In this document: one piece after another, positions 52,691 to 62,072 of the stretch
Layout: every line of letters begins with the position of its first letter
How positions within the stretch are numbered: the first letter of the stretch is position 1
Origin: Devosia sp.
GTDB taxonomy: Bacteria; Pseudomonadota; Alphaproteobacteria; Rhizobiales; Devosiaceae
Assembly: GCF_028290435.1 (NCBI RefSeq)
Contig: NZ_JAQGJV010000095.1
Coordinates: 94,836-158,835 of the forward strand
DNA: 64,000 nucleotides
Reading direction: 5' to 3'
The notes under the pieces: generated by a model
Database searches by the model: none
The model's input: only the letters and a program-made list of their open reading frames with translations
What the model was told of the DNA's origin: nothing
Translations under genes and position numbers: made by a program

Positions 52691-54216
52691 CGGCGCGGTG
52701 CCAGGAGCCGCGCCAGCCCGACCACGCCGAGCGCCATGATGGCGGTGCCCACGGCCAGCCATGAGCCCGCCGCCCAGATGGCGCCGGTGCCGGCCCACAG
52801 GATTGAGGCGAAAGCCTCGGTCAGGGTGGCGGCGCGGGAGGCGACCTGGCGGCGGCGGAACATCGAGCGTTTCGCCGGAACGCGGAACCAGAGTTGGATC
52901 GCGGTGGCGGAACTGGCCGCGATCGCGGCGCAGGCCGCCGTCACCAGTGCCATCTGCGGCGAGGACAGCGCCAGCATGAGCAGCAGCGGCGCGAGCACCA
53001 GGGCGATGATGACCAGCACGGCCTCGATCTTGGCGGTGAGCACGGCGCGGGGCGCGACCGGGGCCGTGGCCACCAGATCGTGCGCGTCCTCGCCGGAGAT
53101 GGCGAGCCAGGCCAGCCCGCCCGCCAGTTGGCCCGCGGCCATGACCAGAACCGGAACCACCACCACATAGGCGCCGGCGCGGTCGCCGTAGTTGATCCAC
53201 AGCATCAGGGCCGGGGGTAGCAGGTAGAGCATCTGCATCAGCGTCTGCGACAGCAGCCACGGATCGCGCTGCAATAGCCGCCATTCCTTGGCGCGCAGCA
53301 CGGCGCGTTGCGAACGGGTGCGGAAGGGCTGGGCAGCCGGCTTGCGGCGGTTGCGGATGTGGGACAGGCCGGTGGCTGAAATGGCGTGGCGGCCATAGCT
53401 GGAGGCGGTGGCGGCGATGGTCAAGGCGAGTGCGCCAAAGCCCAGCAGGGCGACGATGGCGAGGGCTGTGAAATCGCCCATGCCGGCGCGGGCGGGGAGC
53501 CAGAGGGGGTTGTCGACGCCTGGGGCAGCCGAGATGACTGCGGCGGATTCGAACAGCGAGAACCGCGAGAAGCTGCCGTAGTAGAGAATGGCGGCGGCCT
53601 GGATGCCGATGACGAAGCCGGCGCCGACCAAGGCGGCGACGATCTGGGCGATCAGTCGCGTGCGCTTGGGGCCGACGGTGCGGAACAGGGCGATGGTGAT
53701 GGCCACCGCGATGGCGGCGGAGAGCGCGCCGAGGGCGGCCAGCGTGCCATAGGCGGCTAGCCATTTGGGGCCATCGAGCACGATCAGCGTGTTGATCATC
53801 GGGCTGGCGAGCAGGCAGGACAGTACGACCGTTGACAATGCAACCGCCGCCGTGCGCACCGCAAACAGGCGGCGCGAGGAGGCGGGGGAGGAGAGGATCA
53901 AGTCGAGATCGGAGCGGGCGTAATAGACGCGGGTGACCGATTCAAGCGCTTGGCTGAGCATGACCGACCAGAACAGCAATCCGCCGCCGGTGAGCAGCAC
54001 GAGGGTTGGTTTATCGGGCGTGATGCCCCGGGCGACCCAGGGGGCCAGGATCGTATAGGCCATCAGGTGCAGCAGCACGTAGACCACGCCGAGCACTGCG
54101 GCCAGCACGATGCCGCGGGTGCGGCGGCCGCCGGTCATCATGGCAATGCCCTCGCGCCAGGCGAGGTTGATTTCGTGGCGGGCGAACCAGCTCAGCGAGG
54201 CGGGTGCAGCGCTCAT
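52687..54216 (-). CDS. ABC transporter permease, ABC-2-like exporter
   Basis: 509 residues with about twelve membrane helices (first at GIVLAAVLGVVYVLLHL). It has no ATPase domain; the ATPase gene overlaps its start by four bases (ATGA). The large size and dense helix array resemble two-part ABC exporters of the ABC-2 superfamily of unknown substrate. A longer open frame extends to 54573 but is noise over the ATPase. Confidence 0.82.
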   Translation of the reverse strand: MSAAPASLSWFARHEINLAWREGIAMMTGGRRTRGIVLAAVLGVVYVLLHLMAYTILAPWVARGITPDKPTLVLLTGGGLLFWSVMLSQALESVTRVYYARSDLDLILSSPASSRRLFAVRTAAVALSTVVLSCLLASPMINTLIVLDGPKWLAAYGTLAALGALSAAIAVAITIALFRTVGPKRTRLIAQIVAALVGAGFVIGIQAAAILYYGSFSRFSLFESAAVISAAPGVDNPLWLPARAGMGDFTALAIVALLGFGALALTIAATASSYGRHAISATGLSHIRNRRKPAAQPFRTRSQRAVLRAKEWRLLQRDPWLLSQTLMQMLYLLPPALMLWINYGDRAGAYVVVVPVLVMAAGQLAGGLAWLAISGEDAHDLVATAPVAPRAVLTAKIEAVLVIIALVLAPLLLMLALSSPQMALVTAACAAIAASSATAIQLWFRVPAKRSMFRRRQVASRAATLTEAFASILWAGTGAIWAAGSWLAVGTAIMALGVVGLARLLAPRR

Positions 54217-54974
54217 GCGGCGGCTGGCTCGGCGTCGTCTTGTGCCACCAGATCGAGGAAAATTTCCTCGAGGCTGGTCTGGCCGCGGCCGATGCGGGAT
54301 CGCAGTTCGGTCAACGTGCCCTCGGCGATCAGGCGGCCATGGGTGATGACGCCGATGCGCTCGGCCATGCGTTCGGCGACTTCGAGAATGTGGGTGGTCA
54401 TGATGACGGTGACGCCATCGCGCACCTTGCCGAGCAGCACGTCCTTGACCTGGCGGGCGGAGCCGGCGTCGAGCCCGGTCAATGGTTCGTCGAGGATGAT
54501 GAGCTTGGGATCGTGGACGAGGGCGCCGGCCAGCGCGACCTTCTGCAACATGCCCTTGGAAAAGCTGCCGCACAGCTCGTTGGCATGTGGGCCCAGGCCC
54601 AGCCAGCCGATCAGCTCATGGGCTTTCGCCTGCGCCGTCTTGGCATCGATCTGCCAGAGGCCGGCGACGAATTCGAGATATTCCAGCGGGGTCAGGCGGT
54701 CGTAGACCATAGGCTCGTCCGACACCCAGGCGGTGACGCGCTTGGCGGCGAGGGGATCGCGGCGGGCATCGATGCCGAAGATGGAGATGGAGCCTTCGTC
54801 GGGCTGTAGCAGGCCGGCGACCATGCGCAGGATCGTGGTCTTGCCGGCGCCGTTGGGGCCAAGCAGGGCGTAGAACTCACCGGCGCGCACTTGCAGAGCC
54901 AGATCGTTGACCACCTTGCGGTCGAAGGTTTTCGACAGGCCGGTAATGGCAAGGGCAGGCGTGGAACTGGACAT
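54213..54974 (-). CDS. ABC transporter ATP-binding protein (exporter)
   Basis: 253 residues. Walker A LLGPNGAGKTTIL near 42, a weakened signature SFSKGMLQK, Walker B LIILDEPLTGLD and switch His TTHILEVA. The single domain and FSKGM signature are typical of exporters such as CcmA/NatA-like ATPases. Coupled by overlap to the permease downstream. Substrate unknown. Confidence 0.9.
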   Translation of the reverse strand: MSSSTPALAITGLSKTFDRKVVNDLALQVRAGEFYALLGPNGAGKTTILRMVAGLLQPDEGSISIFGIDARRDPLAAKRVTAWVSDEPMVYDRLTPLEYLEFVAGLWQIDAKTAQAKAHELIGWLGLGPHANELCGSFSKGMLQKVALAGALVHDPKLIILDEPLTGLDAGSARQVKDVLLGKVRDGVTVIMTTHILEVAERMAERIGVITHGRLIAEGTLTELRSRIGRGQTSLEEIFLDLVAQDDAEPAAA

Positions 54975-55062
54975 GGCGGCTCCGGCTGGGCTGCCGGAAC
55001 TCTAGGCGTGCCGCCTTGCGGCGAGGTGAACGCGATGGGTTAAGATTTGGTCCATCCCCGAT

Positions 55063-56046
55063 CTATTGCAGGCCGGCGGGGTCGACCGTGCCGATACTGC
55101 AGCCGCCATCGGCGGGGCGGGCAGCGGCGGTCAGCGAGGCGAGGTCAGCATCTTGGGTGACGGGACCGACGAGGCTGATGGTGAGTTCGCTGATCAGGAA
55201 GCGATCGCCGTCACGCTCGCAGTCCATGCTGACGCGTTGGCCGGTACCTGAGCCGAATGCCGCGTCGAAGGCGGAACGAATCTGCCGCTGGCTGAGCTGG
55301 CGTCCGATATTGGCGGCGAACAGATTGGCCACCCCGGAGCCGTTGAGAGCGCCCATCAGGGCGACGGCATCGGTGAAATACTGCTCCTGCGTCGCGCCAT
55401 AGCAGGTGCCGTGCTTGGTCCATTCGTGGCGCTCAAGCTGCGATCGCGTGCCGGGCATGACCTGATCGAGGGCGGACCGCAGGCGGGCGCTGAGTGCGAC
55501 CGGAGGCAGATCTTCCCAGGAACCGTCCTCGCTGTCGCGTACCTGATCGGCCGGAACGTCGCAGAACGCATTCTCGAATGGTTCAGGCCACAGGCCGTGC
55601 AGGCTGAAATGGGTGGCATCGAAGCGGCCCGGTGTCTGGCTGCGGCATTCGGGCGTGCGTGTATGGGCCTCGCAAAAGGCGGGCTGCCAGCTGACCGCCA
55701 TTGTGTAGCGCGGCTTGGGACCCGATGCCGGTGGTTGGCGCGGTGGAGCCGGCATGCTGGCCGTGCCACCATTGAGGCTGCCACACTCGACGGCGACCCA
55801 GCGCCGGTCGGGCTGTGCGCCGGGGACCACGATCCAGTAATGCGTGGCCTGCGCCTTGTTGGCCGCAATCACGCGATAGGTGGCGCCCGGTGAAACGGTG
55901 ATGTCGCCGGGATTGGTTTGCCGGTTGATCGATTGCAAGGCCGGGCAGGTGCGCTGCGCCATGAACGTGCCGTCGAGCGGCACCTCGGCCCGCACGCCGG
56001 CTCCCATGACGGCCAGCAGCAACAGGCTCAGGATCGTGCGTATCAT
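55063..56046 (-). CDS. Ribonuclease T2
   Basis: 327 residues from ATG 56046 (TTGGAGCG upstream). Signal peptide ends near VRA (~20). An N-terminal SH3-like or unique region is followed by the T2 catalytic domain: CAS I in FSLHGLWPEP and CAS II in RHEWTKHGTCYG, with the catalytic His residues in both. It cleaves RNA in the periplasm, yielding 2',3'-cyclic nucleotides that CpdB (59853-61835) could then open. Confidence 0.92.
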   Translation of the reverse strand: MIRTILSLLLLAVMGAGVRAEVPLDGTFMAQRTCPALQSINRQTNPGDITVSPGATYRVIAANKAQATHYWIVVPGAQPDRRWVAVECGSLNGGTASMPAPPRQPPASGPKPRYTMAVSWQPAFCEAHTRTPECRSQTPGRFDATHFSLHGLWPEPFENAFCDVPADQVRDSEDGSWEDLPPVALSARLRSALDQVMPGTRSQLERHEWTKHGTCYGATQEQYFTDAVALMGALNGSGVANLFAANIGRQLSQRQIRSAFDAAFGSGTGQRVSMDCERDGDRFLISELTISLVGPVTQDADLASLTAAARPADGGCSIGTVDPAGLQ

Positions 56047-56226
56047 CAAGCGCTCCAACATCGCGACAGTCTGGCCGCTGATCGTGAGCTCTGCGAGGAC
56101 GTGCCGCCAGACTAAGCTGTAGCCGTACCAACAAAGGTGGCTCATGGGGCAAATAGTTGAGACGCGTTAACGAATTTTAGGGGCGATTCGGGCAATGTCT
56201 TTGCACAAGGTTAAGGACCGTTCGGA

Positions 56227-57231
56227 ATGGCCACGAAAATCACGGCGACGCAGCAGGCCCGGCAGTCGAGCACTTTTGCTGGGTTGAAGATGCTCAATGA
56301 CGCGTTGGCGAAAGCCAAATTCGCGCAGCAAGCCCATAGCGGCGGCGTGAGCTACGTGGACAACGTCGTGAAGGTGCCCAAGTACAAGACGCTGATCACC
56401 TACAACACCGAAGCGATCATGACCGAGGTGCCCATTTATGAAGGGCGCCAGGCTGCCAAGAGCGTCGCGGACGGCACCAGGTCGCTGACGAGCTTTCGGG
56501 AGGCTGGTCAAGCCGGGATCGAGATAGGCGGCACCTTCCAGGTTCAAGTCGGCAGCGGTGCTTCGACATCGATTTCGTTTGGCACCGGCCGGACCATTAA
56601 CGTCACCTCGGGGTCCTCGACCACCAAATATACCTATGGGGGCGCAGAGGGCGAGTTTGCCAGCACCCTGACCAAGATTCTGGATGGCGTCCCGGGGCTG
56701 CAGGCCAAGATGGATGGCGGCCAGCTGAAACTGGAAACCGAGAAGTCGGAGTCCCTGACGCTGACCGACTCGCTGTTCAGCCCCCTGGGGTCGCTCGGCC
56801 TGACGGCTGGGAACTTCGATCTCAACGGCACCGGTATCGAGCAGGTTCAGATCGGCACCAGAATGGCGCAGACCGGCACCAAGCAGGTGGAGGTCGGGCG
56901 CGAATATAGGCGTGATGGCGACCGCGAGATCGTCACCGGTACGCATGCCGTCCAGGAAGCCGTCGATGAGAGTGAAGCGACCCTGACCGCGGCGAGCCGC
57001 AAGGCGATTCTTACGGCTGCCTTGGCCTTGGACAATGCCATTGGGCCCGCCGAAATTTCCAAGGGTGTCGCCAATCCATACGACCAGATCCGCGGCCAGA
57101 TCGGCCTGACACAGCTCAAGACCGCGAGGACCAGAGGCGATCTCGGCTACAGCCCGGCACAGGTGGCCGTGATGATCCAGTCATATACCAAGCAAATGGC
57201 GGCGGCGTCCGGCACCAACAAGCTCGGTTGA
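56227..57231 (+). CDS. Hypothetical protein, possibly flagellin/surface related
   Basis: 334 residues, no signal peptide. LTKILDGVPGLQAKMDGGQ and LKLETEKSESLTLTDSLFSP resemble the D2-type insert of flagellin and hook proteins, and the ends (ALAKAKFAQQA, SYTKQMAAASG) are helical. The resemblance is weak, and no flagellar gene is nearby. An alternative is a secreted adhesin-like protein. Function not assigned. Confidence 0.65.
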   Translation: MATKITATQQARQSSTFAGLKMLNDALAKAKFAQQAHSGGVSYVDNVVKVPKYKTLITYNTEAIMTEVPIYEGRQAAKSVADGTRSLTSFREAGQAGIEIGGTFQVQVGSGASTSISFGTGRTINVTSGSSTTKYTYGGAEGEFASTLTKILDGVPGLQAKMDGGQLKLETEKSESLTLTDSLFSPLGSLGLTAGNFDLNGTGIEQVQIGTRMAQTGTKQVEVGREYRRDGDREIVTGTHAVQEAVDESEATLTAASRKAILTAALALDNAIGPAEISKGVANPYDQIRGQIGLTQLKTARTRGDLGYSPAQVAVMIQSYTKQMAAASGTNKLG

Positions 57232-57235
57232 GCGC

Positions 57236-58348
57236 CTACCGCTGCGTCACATATCCCTCGGGCACGCCCTTGGGCGAGAGGACAAACTGCCAGACCTGGA
57301 GCGCCCGCGAGCGGAAGCCGCCGGCGCAGCACAGCAGGTAATACTGCCACATGCGATAGAAGCGCTCGCCCTGGGCGTCGCGGTCCTTGGGCCATTTGGC
57401 GGCAAAATTCTCCGACCAGGCCATCAGGGTCTTGTCGTAGTGCGGGCCGATATTGTGCACATCCACGGTGGCGAAGAGGCCATCGATGGCGGTGCCGATC
57501 TGGGCGATGGAGGGGATGACGCCGCCGGGGAAGATGTACTTTTCCAGCCATGGATCGATGGTGCTGGTGGTGTGGGCCGAGCCCACGGTGTGCATCATGA
57601 ACAGGCCATCGTCGGAGATGGCGCGGCGGGCGGCCTCGAAATAGGCGCGGTAATTCTTGTAGCCGACATGCTCGAACATGCCCATCGAGACCACGTGGTC
57701 GACCTTGCCGGTGAATTCGCGGTAGTCCTTGACCTGGAATTCGACCTTCAAGTCCTTGTAGCGCTCGCGGCCATAGGCGGCCTGGTCGGGCGAGACGGTG
57801 ACGCCGACGCAATCGGCGCCGTATTTTTCGGCGGCGAAGCCCATGAAGGCGCCCCAGCCGCAGCCGATGTCCCAGACCTTCTGGCCCGACTTGACGCCGA
57901 TCTTGCGGCAGACCATGTCGAGCTTGGCTTCCTGGGCCTGGTTGATGTTGACCACCCCCTCCGGCCAATAGCCGCAAGAGCCGGTCATGCGATCATCCAG
58001 CGAGGCGCGGTAGGCGTCGGTCTCGTTGTAATGCATGGCGGCGACGCGGCGCGAACGGGTGATGGTCTGCATGTTGAACAGGCGCGCCTGCACCGTCTGC
58101 CAGATCAGGTTCACCGATGGCCTGAAGTTCTTGTCGACCGTTTTGGTGATGACGCGGTTGAAGAACTCGGCCACGTCGGCGCAATCCCACCAGCCATCCA
58201 TATAGGCCTCGCCCATGCCCAGCGTGCCCTCGGCCAGGAAGCGGTTCCACAATCGCTCGTCATGAACCTGCATGTCCCACGGATCGGGACCATTGACGAC
58301 AACACCCGCGTCGGCGAGCAGGGCGACGATAGTAGATTTCTGGGTCAT
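57236..58348 (-). CDS. cfa: Cyclopropane-fatty-acyl-phospholipid synthase
   Basis: 370 residues from ATG 58348. WDIGCGWGAFMGFAAEKYG is the SAM-binding motif, with SMGMFEHVGYKNY and YWPEGVVNINQAQEAKLD around the active site; WQYYLLCCAGGFRSRALQV is the C-terminal signature of the family. It transfers a methylene from SAM to the double bond of unsaturated acyl chains in membrane phospholipid, a stationary-phase and acid-stress adaptation. Confidence 0.95.
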   Translation of the reverse strand: MTQKSTIVALLADAGVVVNGPDPWDMQVHDERLWNRFLAEGTLGMGEAYMDGWWDCADVAEFFNRVITKTVDKNFRPSVNLIWQTVQARLFNMQTITRSRRVAAMHYNETDAYRASLDDRMTGSCGYWPEGVVNINQAQEAKLDMVCRKIGVKSGQKVWDIGCGWGAFMGFAAEKYGADCVGVTVSPDQAAYGRERYKDLKVEFQVKDYREFTGKVDHVVSMGMFEHVGYKNYRAYFEAARRAISDDGLFMMHTVGSAHTTSTIDPWLEKYIFPGGVIPSIAQIGTAIDGLFATVDVHNIGPHYDKTLMAWSENFAAKWPKDRDAQGERFYRMWQYYLLCCAGGFRSRALQVWQFVLSPKGVPEGYVTQR

Positions 58349-58579
58349 GTGGAGCGCAATCCTGAAGCTGGTCGCGAGTCGAACTGTGGCGACAGGAGGG
58401 CACCAGAGCAATTTTGCGACGGTATTTCAAGGGTTCAGGAATGACGAAGTGCCGTGCCAAGACGGGGTTGTCCGGGGGCGTTGGATGCGGGCGAAATAGC
58501 GCGAAAAATTTCTTGCCGGCCGCTGTAACGTTTTCCAAGGGCGCTCCGTATAGGATGGCATAGCAGTGGGGATTTGCTC

Positions 58580-58843
58580 ATGGCCATCAGCAGCGACTAT
58601 CCGCGCCCGATTACCGTCAACGGCTTCCTGTGCCGCAACTGTGATGACGTCTCGGACGCCAAGAGGTTCATCGATCCGTCGAAGCCGAATGCCGGTACGG
58701 GGGCGGGCGAGGCCAGCGACAACGATCCACAGCGGGCGGTGAAATTTGGGGGGACGCTGTCGTTCCTCAATGCTGCATCGCCGGCAAATCCGTCGCCGAG
58801 CCCGACCTCCGATATTGGCCAACGCTACGACAAAGTCGCCTGA
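58580..58843 (+). CDS. Small conserved hypothetical protein
   Basis: 87 residues from ATG 58580 (GGGGA upstream). It starts MAISSDYPRPITVNGFLCRN, with a CxxC in LCRNCDD, and ends with a Pro/Ser-rich tail. No membrane helix. I recall similar short genes of this order without a name. It may bind a metal through the Cys pair. An in-frame TTG at 58574 is possible. Confidence 0.7.
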   Translation: MAISSDYPRPITVNGFLCRNCDDVSDAKRFIDPSKPNAGTGAGEASDNDPQRAVKFGGTLSFLNAASPANPSPSPTSDIGQRYDKVA

Positions 58844-58860
58844 GCCTGTAACCAGACATG

Positions 58861-58897
58861 GAAAAGCCCGGCTACCGATGTGGCAGCCGAGCCTTTC
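58861..58897. terminator. Bidirectional terminator
   Basis: GCCCGGCT (58866-58873) pairs with AGCCGAGC (58885-58892); CTTT follows on the plus strand and TTTT on the minus strand. Serves the genes at 58580 and 58956. Confidence 0.65.
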
Positions 58898-58955
58898 CTG
58901 TCGCGGCAGGATCAAGCGGATCGCCGATCACAGCGCTCCGCCCAGGGGGAGGGGT

Positions 58956-59129
58956 TTAGATCCTGCCGATCGACCGGAAGGCTACGGGGTCGATACCGAG
59001 GGTCCTGAGATGCCGGGAGTGGGGCACCCGACCCGACTGGACGGCCGATGCAGCGGCAACAGCGCTGCCAAAAACATCGACGACAGAACCAAGACGGGCA
59101 AACAACGATTTGTTGTGGTGGGTGTTCAT
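58956..59129 (-). CDS. 57-residue small basic protein
   Basis: From ATG 59129, with GGAGAG upstream. The reading LFARLGSVVDVFGSAVAAAS, then RHLRTLGIDPVAFRSIGRI resembles short DUF1127-like proteins, which end in a basic LGID/AF helix. In this order they are often conserved and stress- or RNA-linked. A 96-codon frame exists but its first 39 residues are not protein-like. Medium confidence that it is expressed. Confidence 0.65.
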   Translation of the reverse strand: MNTHHNKSLFARLGSVVDVFGSAVAAASAVQSGRVPHSRHLRTLGIDPVAFRSIGRI

Positions 59130-59355
59130 TTTCCAAGCTCTCCAAGGATCCGGCCAGAGCGCCGTCGCCTTCATGATCCAATAGATGGGGCAGGGGCGCG
59201 CGGTTTGTAGGGCTGTGGCGGCAAGCCAGCCATGCCGCTGCTGCACACGCCGTGGTGTAGGTGCGGCAGAACGAATTGCTCTTGTGCAGTGAGTTGCTAG
59301 AATTTATTGACTGTGAGAGGTCAATGCGCGCTGCGCAATCAAGCTGGATACCGAC

Positions 59356-59805
59356 ATGCTGACGAAAAAGGGCAAATACGGGCTCAAGGCTTTGGCCTAT
59401 CTCGCCGACGTTCCCGAGGGGCGGCTGGCTTTTGTCAACGACGTGGCGGTGGCCGAGAACATTCCCAAGAAATTCCTCGACGCGATCCTGGGCGAATTGC
59501 GCAATGCGGGCTTTGTGCATAGCCGCAAGGGCAAAGCGGGCGGCTATTGCCTGGCGCGGCCGGCCGATGAGATCAAGATCGGCCATGTGGTGCGGGTGTT
59601 GGACGGGCCGCTGGCGCCGATCCCCTGCGCCAGCAAAACGCGCTACCAGCCGTGTAGCGACTGCGATGTCGCCACGTGTCAAATCCGGCATTTGATGCTG
59701 GACGTGCGCAACGCCATCGCCGAGGTGCTGGACAATACGAGTTTGACGCAAATGAAAGCGTTTGGGGACCCGGACGAGTTATTGGTGGCGCAGGTGAGCG
59801 CTTAG
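59356..59805 (+). CDS. Rrf2-family regulator with cluster-type cysteines
   Basis: 149 residues. The winged helix (YGLKALAYLADVPEGRLAF, NIPKKFLDAILGELRNAGFV) is followed by a Cys-rich loop C-x11-C-x2-C-x5-C (PCASKT...PCSDCD...TCQIRH), a pattern that could hold an Fe-S cluster as in IscR or NsrR. It likely senses iron-sulfur status or NO. Divergent from a small gene; its targets are not evident. A GAGG/ATG region fits the start. Confidence 0.88.
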   Translation: MLTKKGKYGLKALAYLADVPEGRLAFVNDVAVAENIPKKFLDAILGELRNAGFVHSRKGKAGGYCLARPADEIKIGHVVRVLDGPLAPIPCASKTRYQPCSDCDVATCQIRHLMLDVRNAIAEVLDNTSLTQMKAFGDPDELLVAQVSA

Positions 59806-59852
59806 GCTTCCAGAGTTGGGCGGCCGGCAGTGTGCCAGCCGCCAACCGTTCC

Positions 59853-61835
59853 TTACAAATCGATCCGATACACGCCGAAACCGGCTTCGCTGGTCTCGCC
59901 GGTAGCTTCGATCTTGACCGCGGTCACGTCCGCCAAGTGCCCGGCGGCTTTCGGGCCGGTTTCAAACAATACTGTCGTGCCCCCAATCGGAGCCAGCGAC
60001 CAGTTGCTGTCGGCCTTGGGGTTGATGGTGCCTTCTTCGATGATGAAGCGGATCAAGAGGTCACGATTGGTATCGGGGCCCTTGAACACGATCTTGTCGG
60101 CGCCGGTGCCGGGGAAATTGCCGCCGCCGCCGGCGCGGTAATTATTGGTCGCGACGACGAATTTGGCCGCGGGGTCGATAGGCTTGCCGTCGAACATCAG
60201 GTCAATGATGCGGTTGGCGTCGGGATTGGTGACGCTCTTGCCATCGGTGGCATATTTCGAGGGCTGGGTGAGGTCGATCTTGTAGGTGACGCCGTCGATG
60301 ACGTCGAAATTGTATGACGGGAAGTCGAGGTTGATCAGGGCAGCGTCCTTGGCGCCCTTTTCAATCTGGTTGAAGATGCCGGCCGAGCGTTCCAGCCAGT
60401 CCTTGACCTCGGCGCCGGTGATCGCAACCGCCATGATGGTGTTGGGATAGAGGTAGAGATCGGCGACGTTCTTGATAGCCACGGGGCCGACCGGCACATC
60501 GGTGTAGTAATCGGGACCGCCACGGCCGCCAGCCTTGAACGGCGCGGCGGCAGAGAGAAGCGGCAGGGCTTCCCACTCGGTGCCCTTGAGCATCTGCTTG
60601 AGATACCAGGTCTGGGCCTGCGAGACGACCTGCACCGACGGATCGTCGGCGACGAGGGCAAAGTAGGAGTAGAGCGGTGCGGAGGTTTCGCCGACCGGGC
60701 GGCGGACATATTCCAGCGTTTCGTCATGCTCGATCTGGGCGGCCTCGATGATCTTGGGCTCGTCCTTGACCAGGGCTTTGACCTTGCCGTCGACGCGCTC
60801 GAAGATCGGGCGGGCTTCGGAGGTGTGTGAGACGATGCTCCACTTGCCGGCAGCGTCCTGCTCCAGCAGCAGGTCGATCAGGCCCATATGGCTGCCCCAG
60901 AAACCGGCCATGACGGCGGGCTTGCCGGCCAAGGTGCCCTTTTCCAGATCGGCGCCTTCAAGGCCCTCGAAGTCCTTGGAATTGGGGAACACCAAATGCT
61001 GGTGGCCGGTGAGGATCACATCGATGCCCTCGACGGCGGCAAGCTGCAGCGAAGCGTTTTCGGCGCCGGGGCCGCCATCGGCGGCGATGCCCGAATGGGA
61101 GAGCGCGATGATGAGTTCGGCGCCTTCCTGCTTCATCTTGGGGATATAGGCCTTGGCGGTCTCGACGATGTCGCGGGTATTGACCTTGCCGGCCAGATTG
61201 CCGGCGTCCCAAGTCATGATCTGGGGCGGCACGAAACCGATCAGGCCGATCTTGATGGTTTTGGTGGCGCCGGCGCCGTCGGTCAGCTCTTTGTCGATAA
61301 TCATGTAGGGGTCGAGATAGGTCTCGTCGGCCAGAATGTCGGCACCGAGCGTCTCGCCCTTGACCAGGTTAGCGGAGACGAAGGGGAAGCTGGCGCCCTG
61401 CAGGGCGGTATCGAAATAGTCGAGGCCGTAGTTGAATTCGTGGTTGCCCACGGTGGCGGCTTCATAGCCCAGCGTGTTCATCGCGGCGATCATGGGGTGG
61501 ACATTGTCCTCCAGGCCCTTTTCGTAGGCGACGTAATCGCCCATCGGATTGCCCTGGATGATGTCGCCATTGTCGATCAGCATGGAATTGCCGGCCTCGG
61601 CGCGGATGGCGTCAATGATCGAGGCAGTGCGGGCCAGGCCCATCGTGTCGTTGGGGGCGTCGGCGAAATAATCATAGGCGAAGACCGCGACGTGCAGATC
61701 CGTGGTTTCCATGATGCGCAGGTGGACTTGGTTAGCCTGGGCGCTGGCGGCGAAAGGATGCAAGGCAGCCATGGCTCCGACACTAACGGAGCCGGCCAGG
61801 AAGGCGCGGCGGGAAATGGCGGGATCAAATTTCAT
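59853..61835 (-). CDS. cpdB: 2',3'-cyclic-nucleotide phosphodiesterase/3'-nucleotidase
   Basis: 660 residues from ATG 61835. A Tat signal (SRRAFLAGS) leads to the metallophosphatase domain: [47 protein letters not shown]. The C-terminal 5'-nucleotidase domain has [13 protein letters not shown], which binds the nucleoside base. It releases nucleosides and phosphate in the periplasm. A Pho box at 61944-61961 suggests PhoB control. The open frame to 61943 gives no signal peptide and is not used. Confidence 0.93.
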   Translation of the reverse strand: MKFDPAISRRAFLAGSVSVGAMAALHPFAASAQANQVHLRIMETTDLHVAVFAYDYFADAPNDTMGLARTASIIDAIRAEAGNSMLIDNGDIIQGNPMGDYVAYEKGLEDNVHPMIAAMNTLGYEAATVGNHEFNYGLDYFDTALQGASFPFVSANLVKGETLGADILADETYLDPYMIIDKELTDGAGATKTIKIGLIGFVPPQIMTWDAGNLAGKVNTRDIVETAKAYIPKMKQEGAELIIALSHSGIAADGGPGAENASLQLAAVEGIDVILTGHQHLVFPNSKDFEGLEGADLEKGTLAGKPAVMAGFWGSHMGLIDLLLEQDAAGKWSIVSHTSEARPIFERVDGKVKALVKDEPKIIEAAQIEHDETLEYVRRPVGETSAPLYSYFALVADDPSVQVVSQAQTWYLKQMLKGTEWEALPLLSAAAPFKAGGRGGPDYYTDVPVGPVAIKNVADLYLYPNTIMAVAITGAEVKDWLERSAGIFNQIEKGAKDAALINLDFPSYNFDVIDGVTYKIDLTQPSKYATDGKSVTNPDANRIIDLMFDGKPIDPAAKFVVATNNYRAGGGGNFPGTGADKIVFKGPDTNRDLLIRFIIEEGTINPKADSNWSLAPIGGTTVLFETGPKAAGHLADVTAVKIEATGETSEAGFGVYRIDL

Positions 61836-61943
61836 CGCGGTTCTCCGGAACGATCCAAGGTTTGGATGGAGGCACGGGAACGATAACCAGCAGCGCCGGT
61901 TGTGTTCCGCACTGAACAGTAAGCCTCCTCTTGCCGACCTCAA

Positions 61944-61961
61944 ATGACGCTGCCATGACGC
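61944..61961 (-). promoter_or_regulatory. Pho box upstream of cpdB
   Basis: On the minus strand GCGTCAT-GGCA-GCGTCAT: two 7-base repeats 11 bases apart, each matching CTGTCAT at 5 of 7. 109 bases upstream of the cpdB start. Confidence 0.62.
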
Positions 61962-62072
61962 CGACTTGGCAAGTGTTAGGGAAATTGGACCGGACGGTCA
62001 AATTTTCACATTTGCTGGCAGCTTGCGGCTGTGCGAAACGTTAACGGCAGGGGCCGGTAGGAGAACACGACC

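Noticed and set aside
52232..53764. 510-codon minus-strand open frame
   Set aside because: Overlaps the ABC permease in another frame with Arg/His-rich composition.
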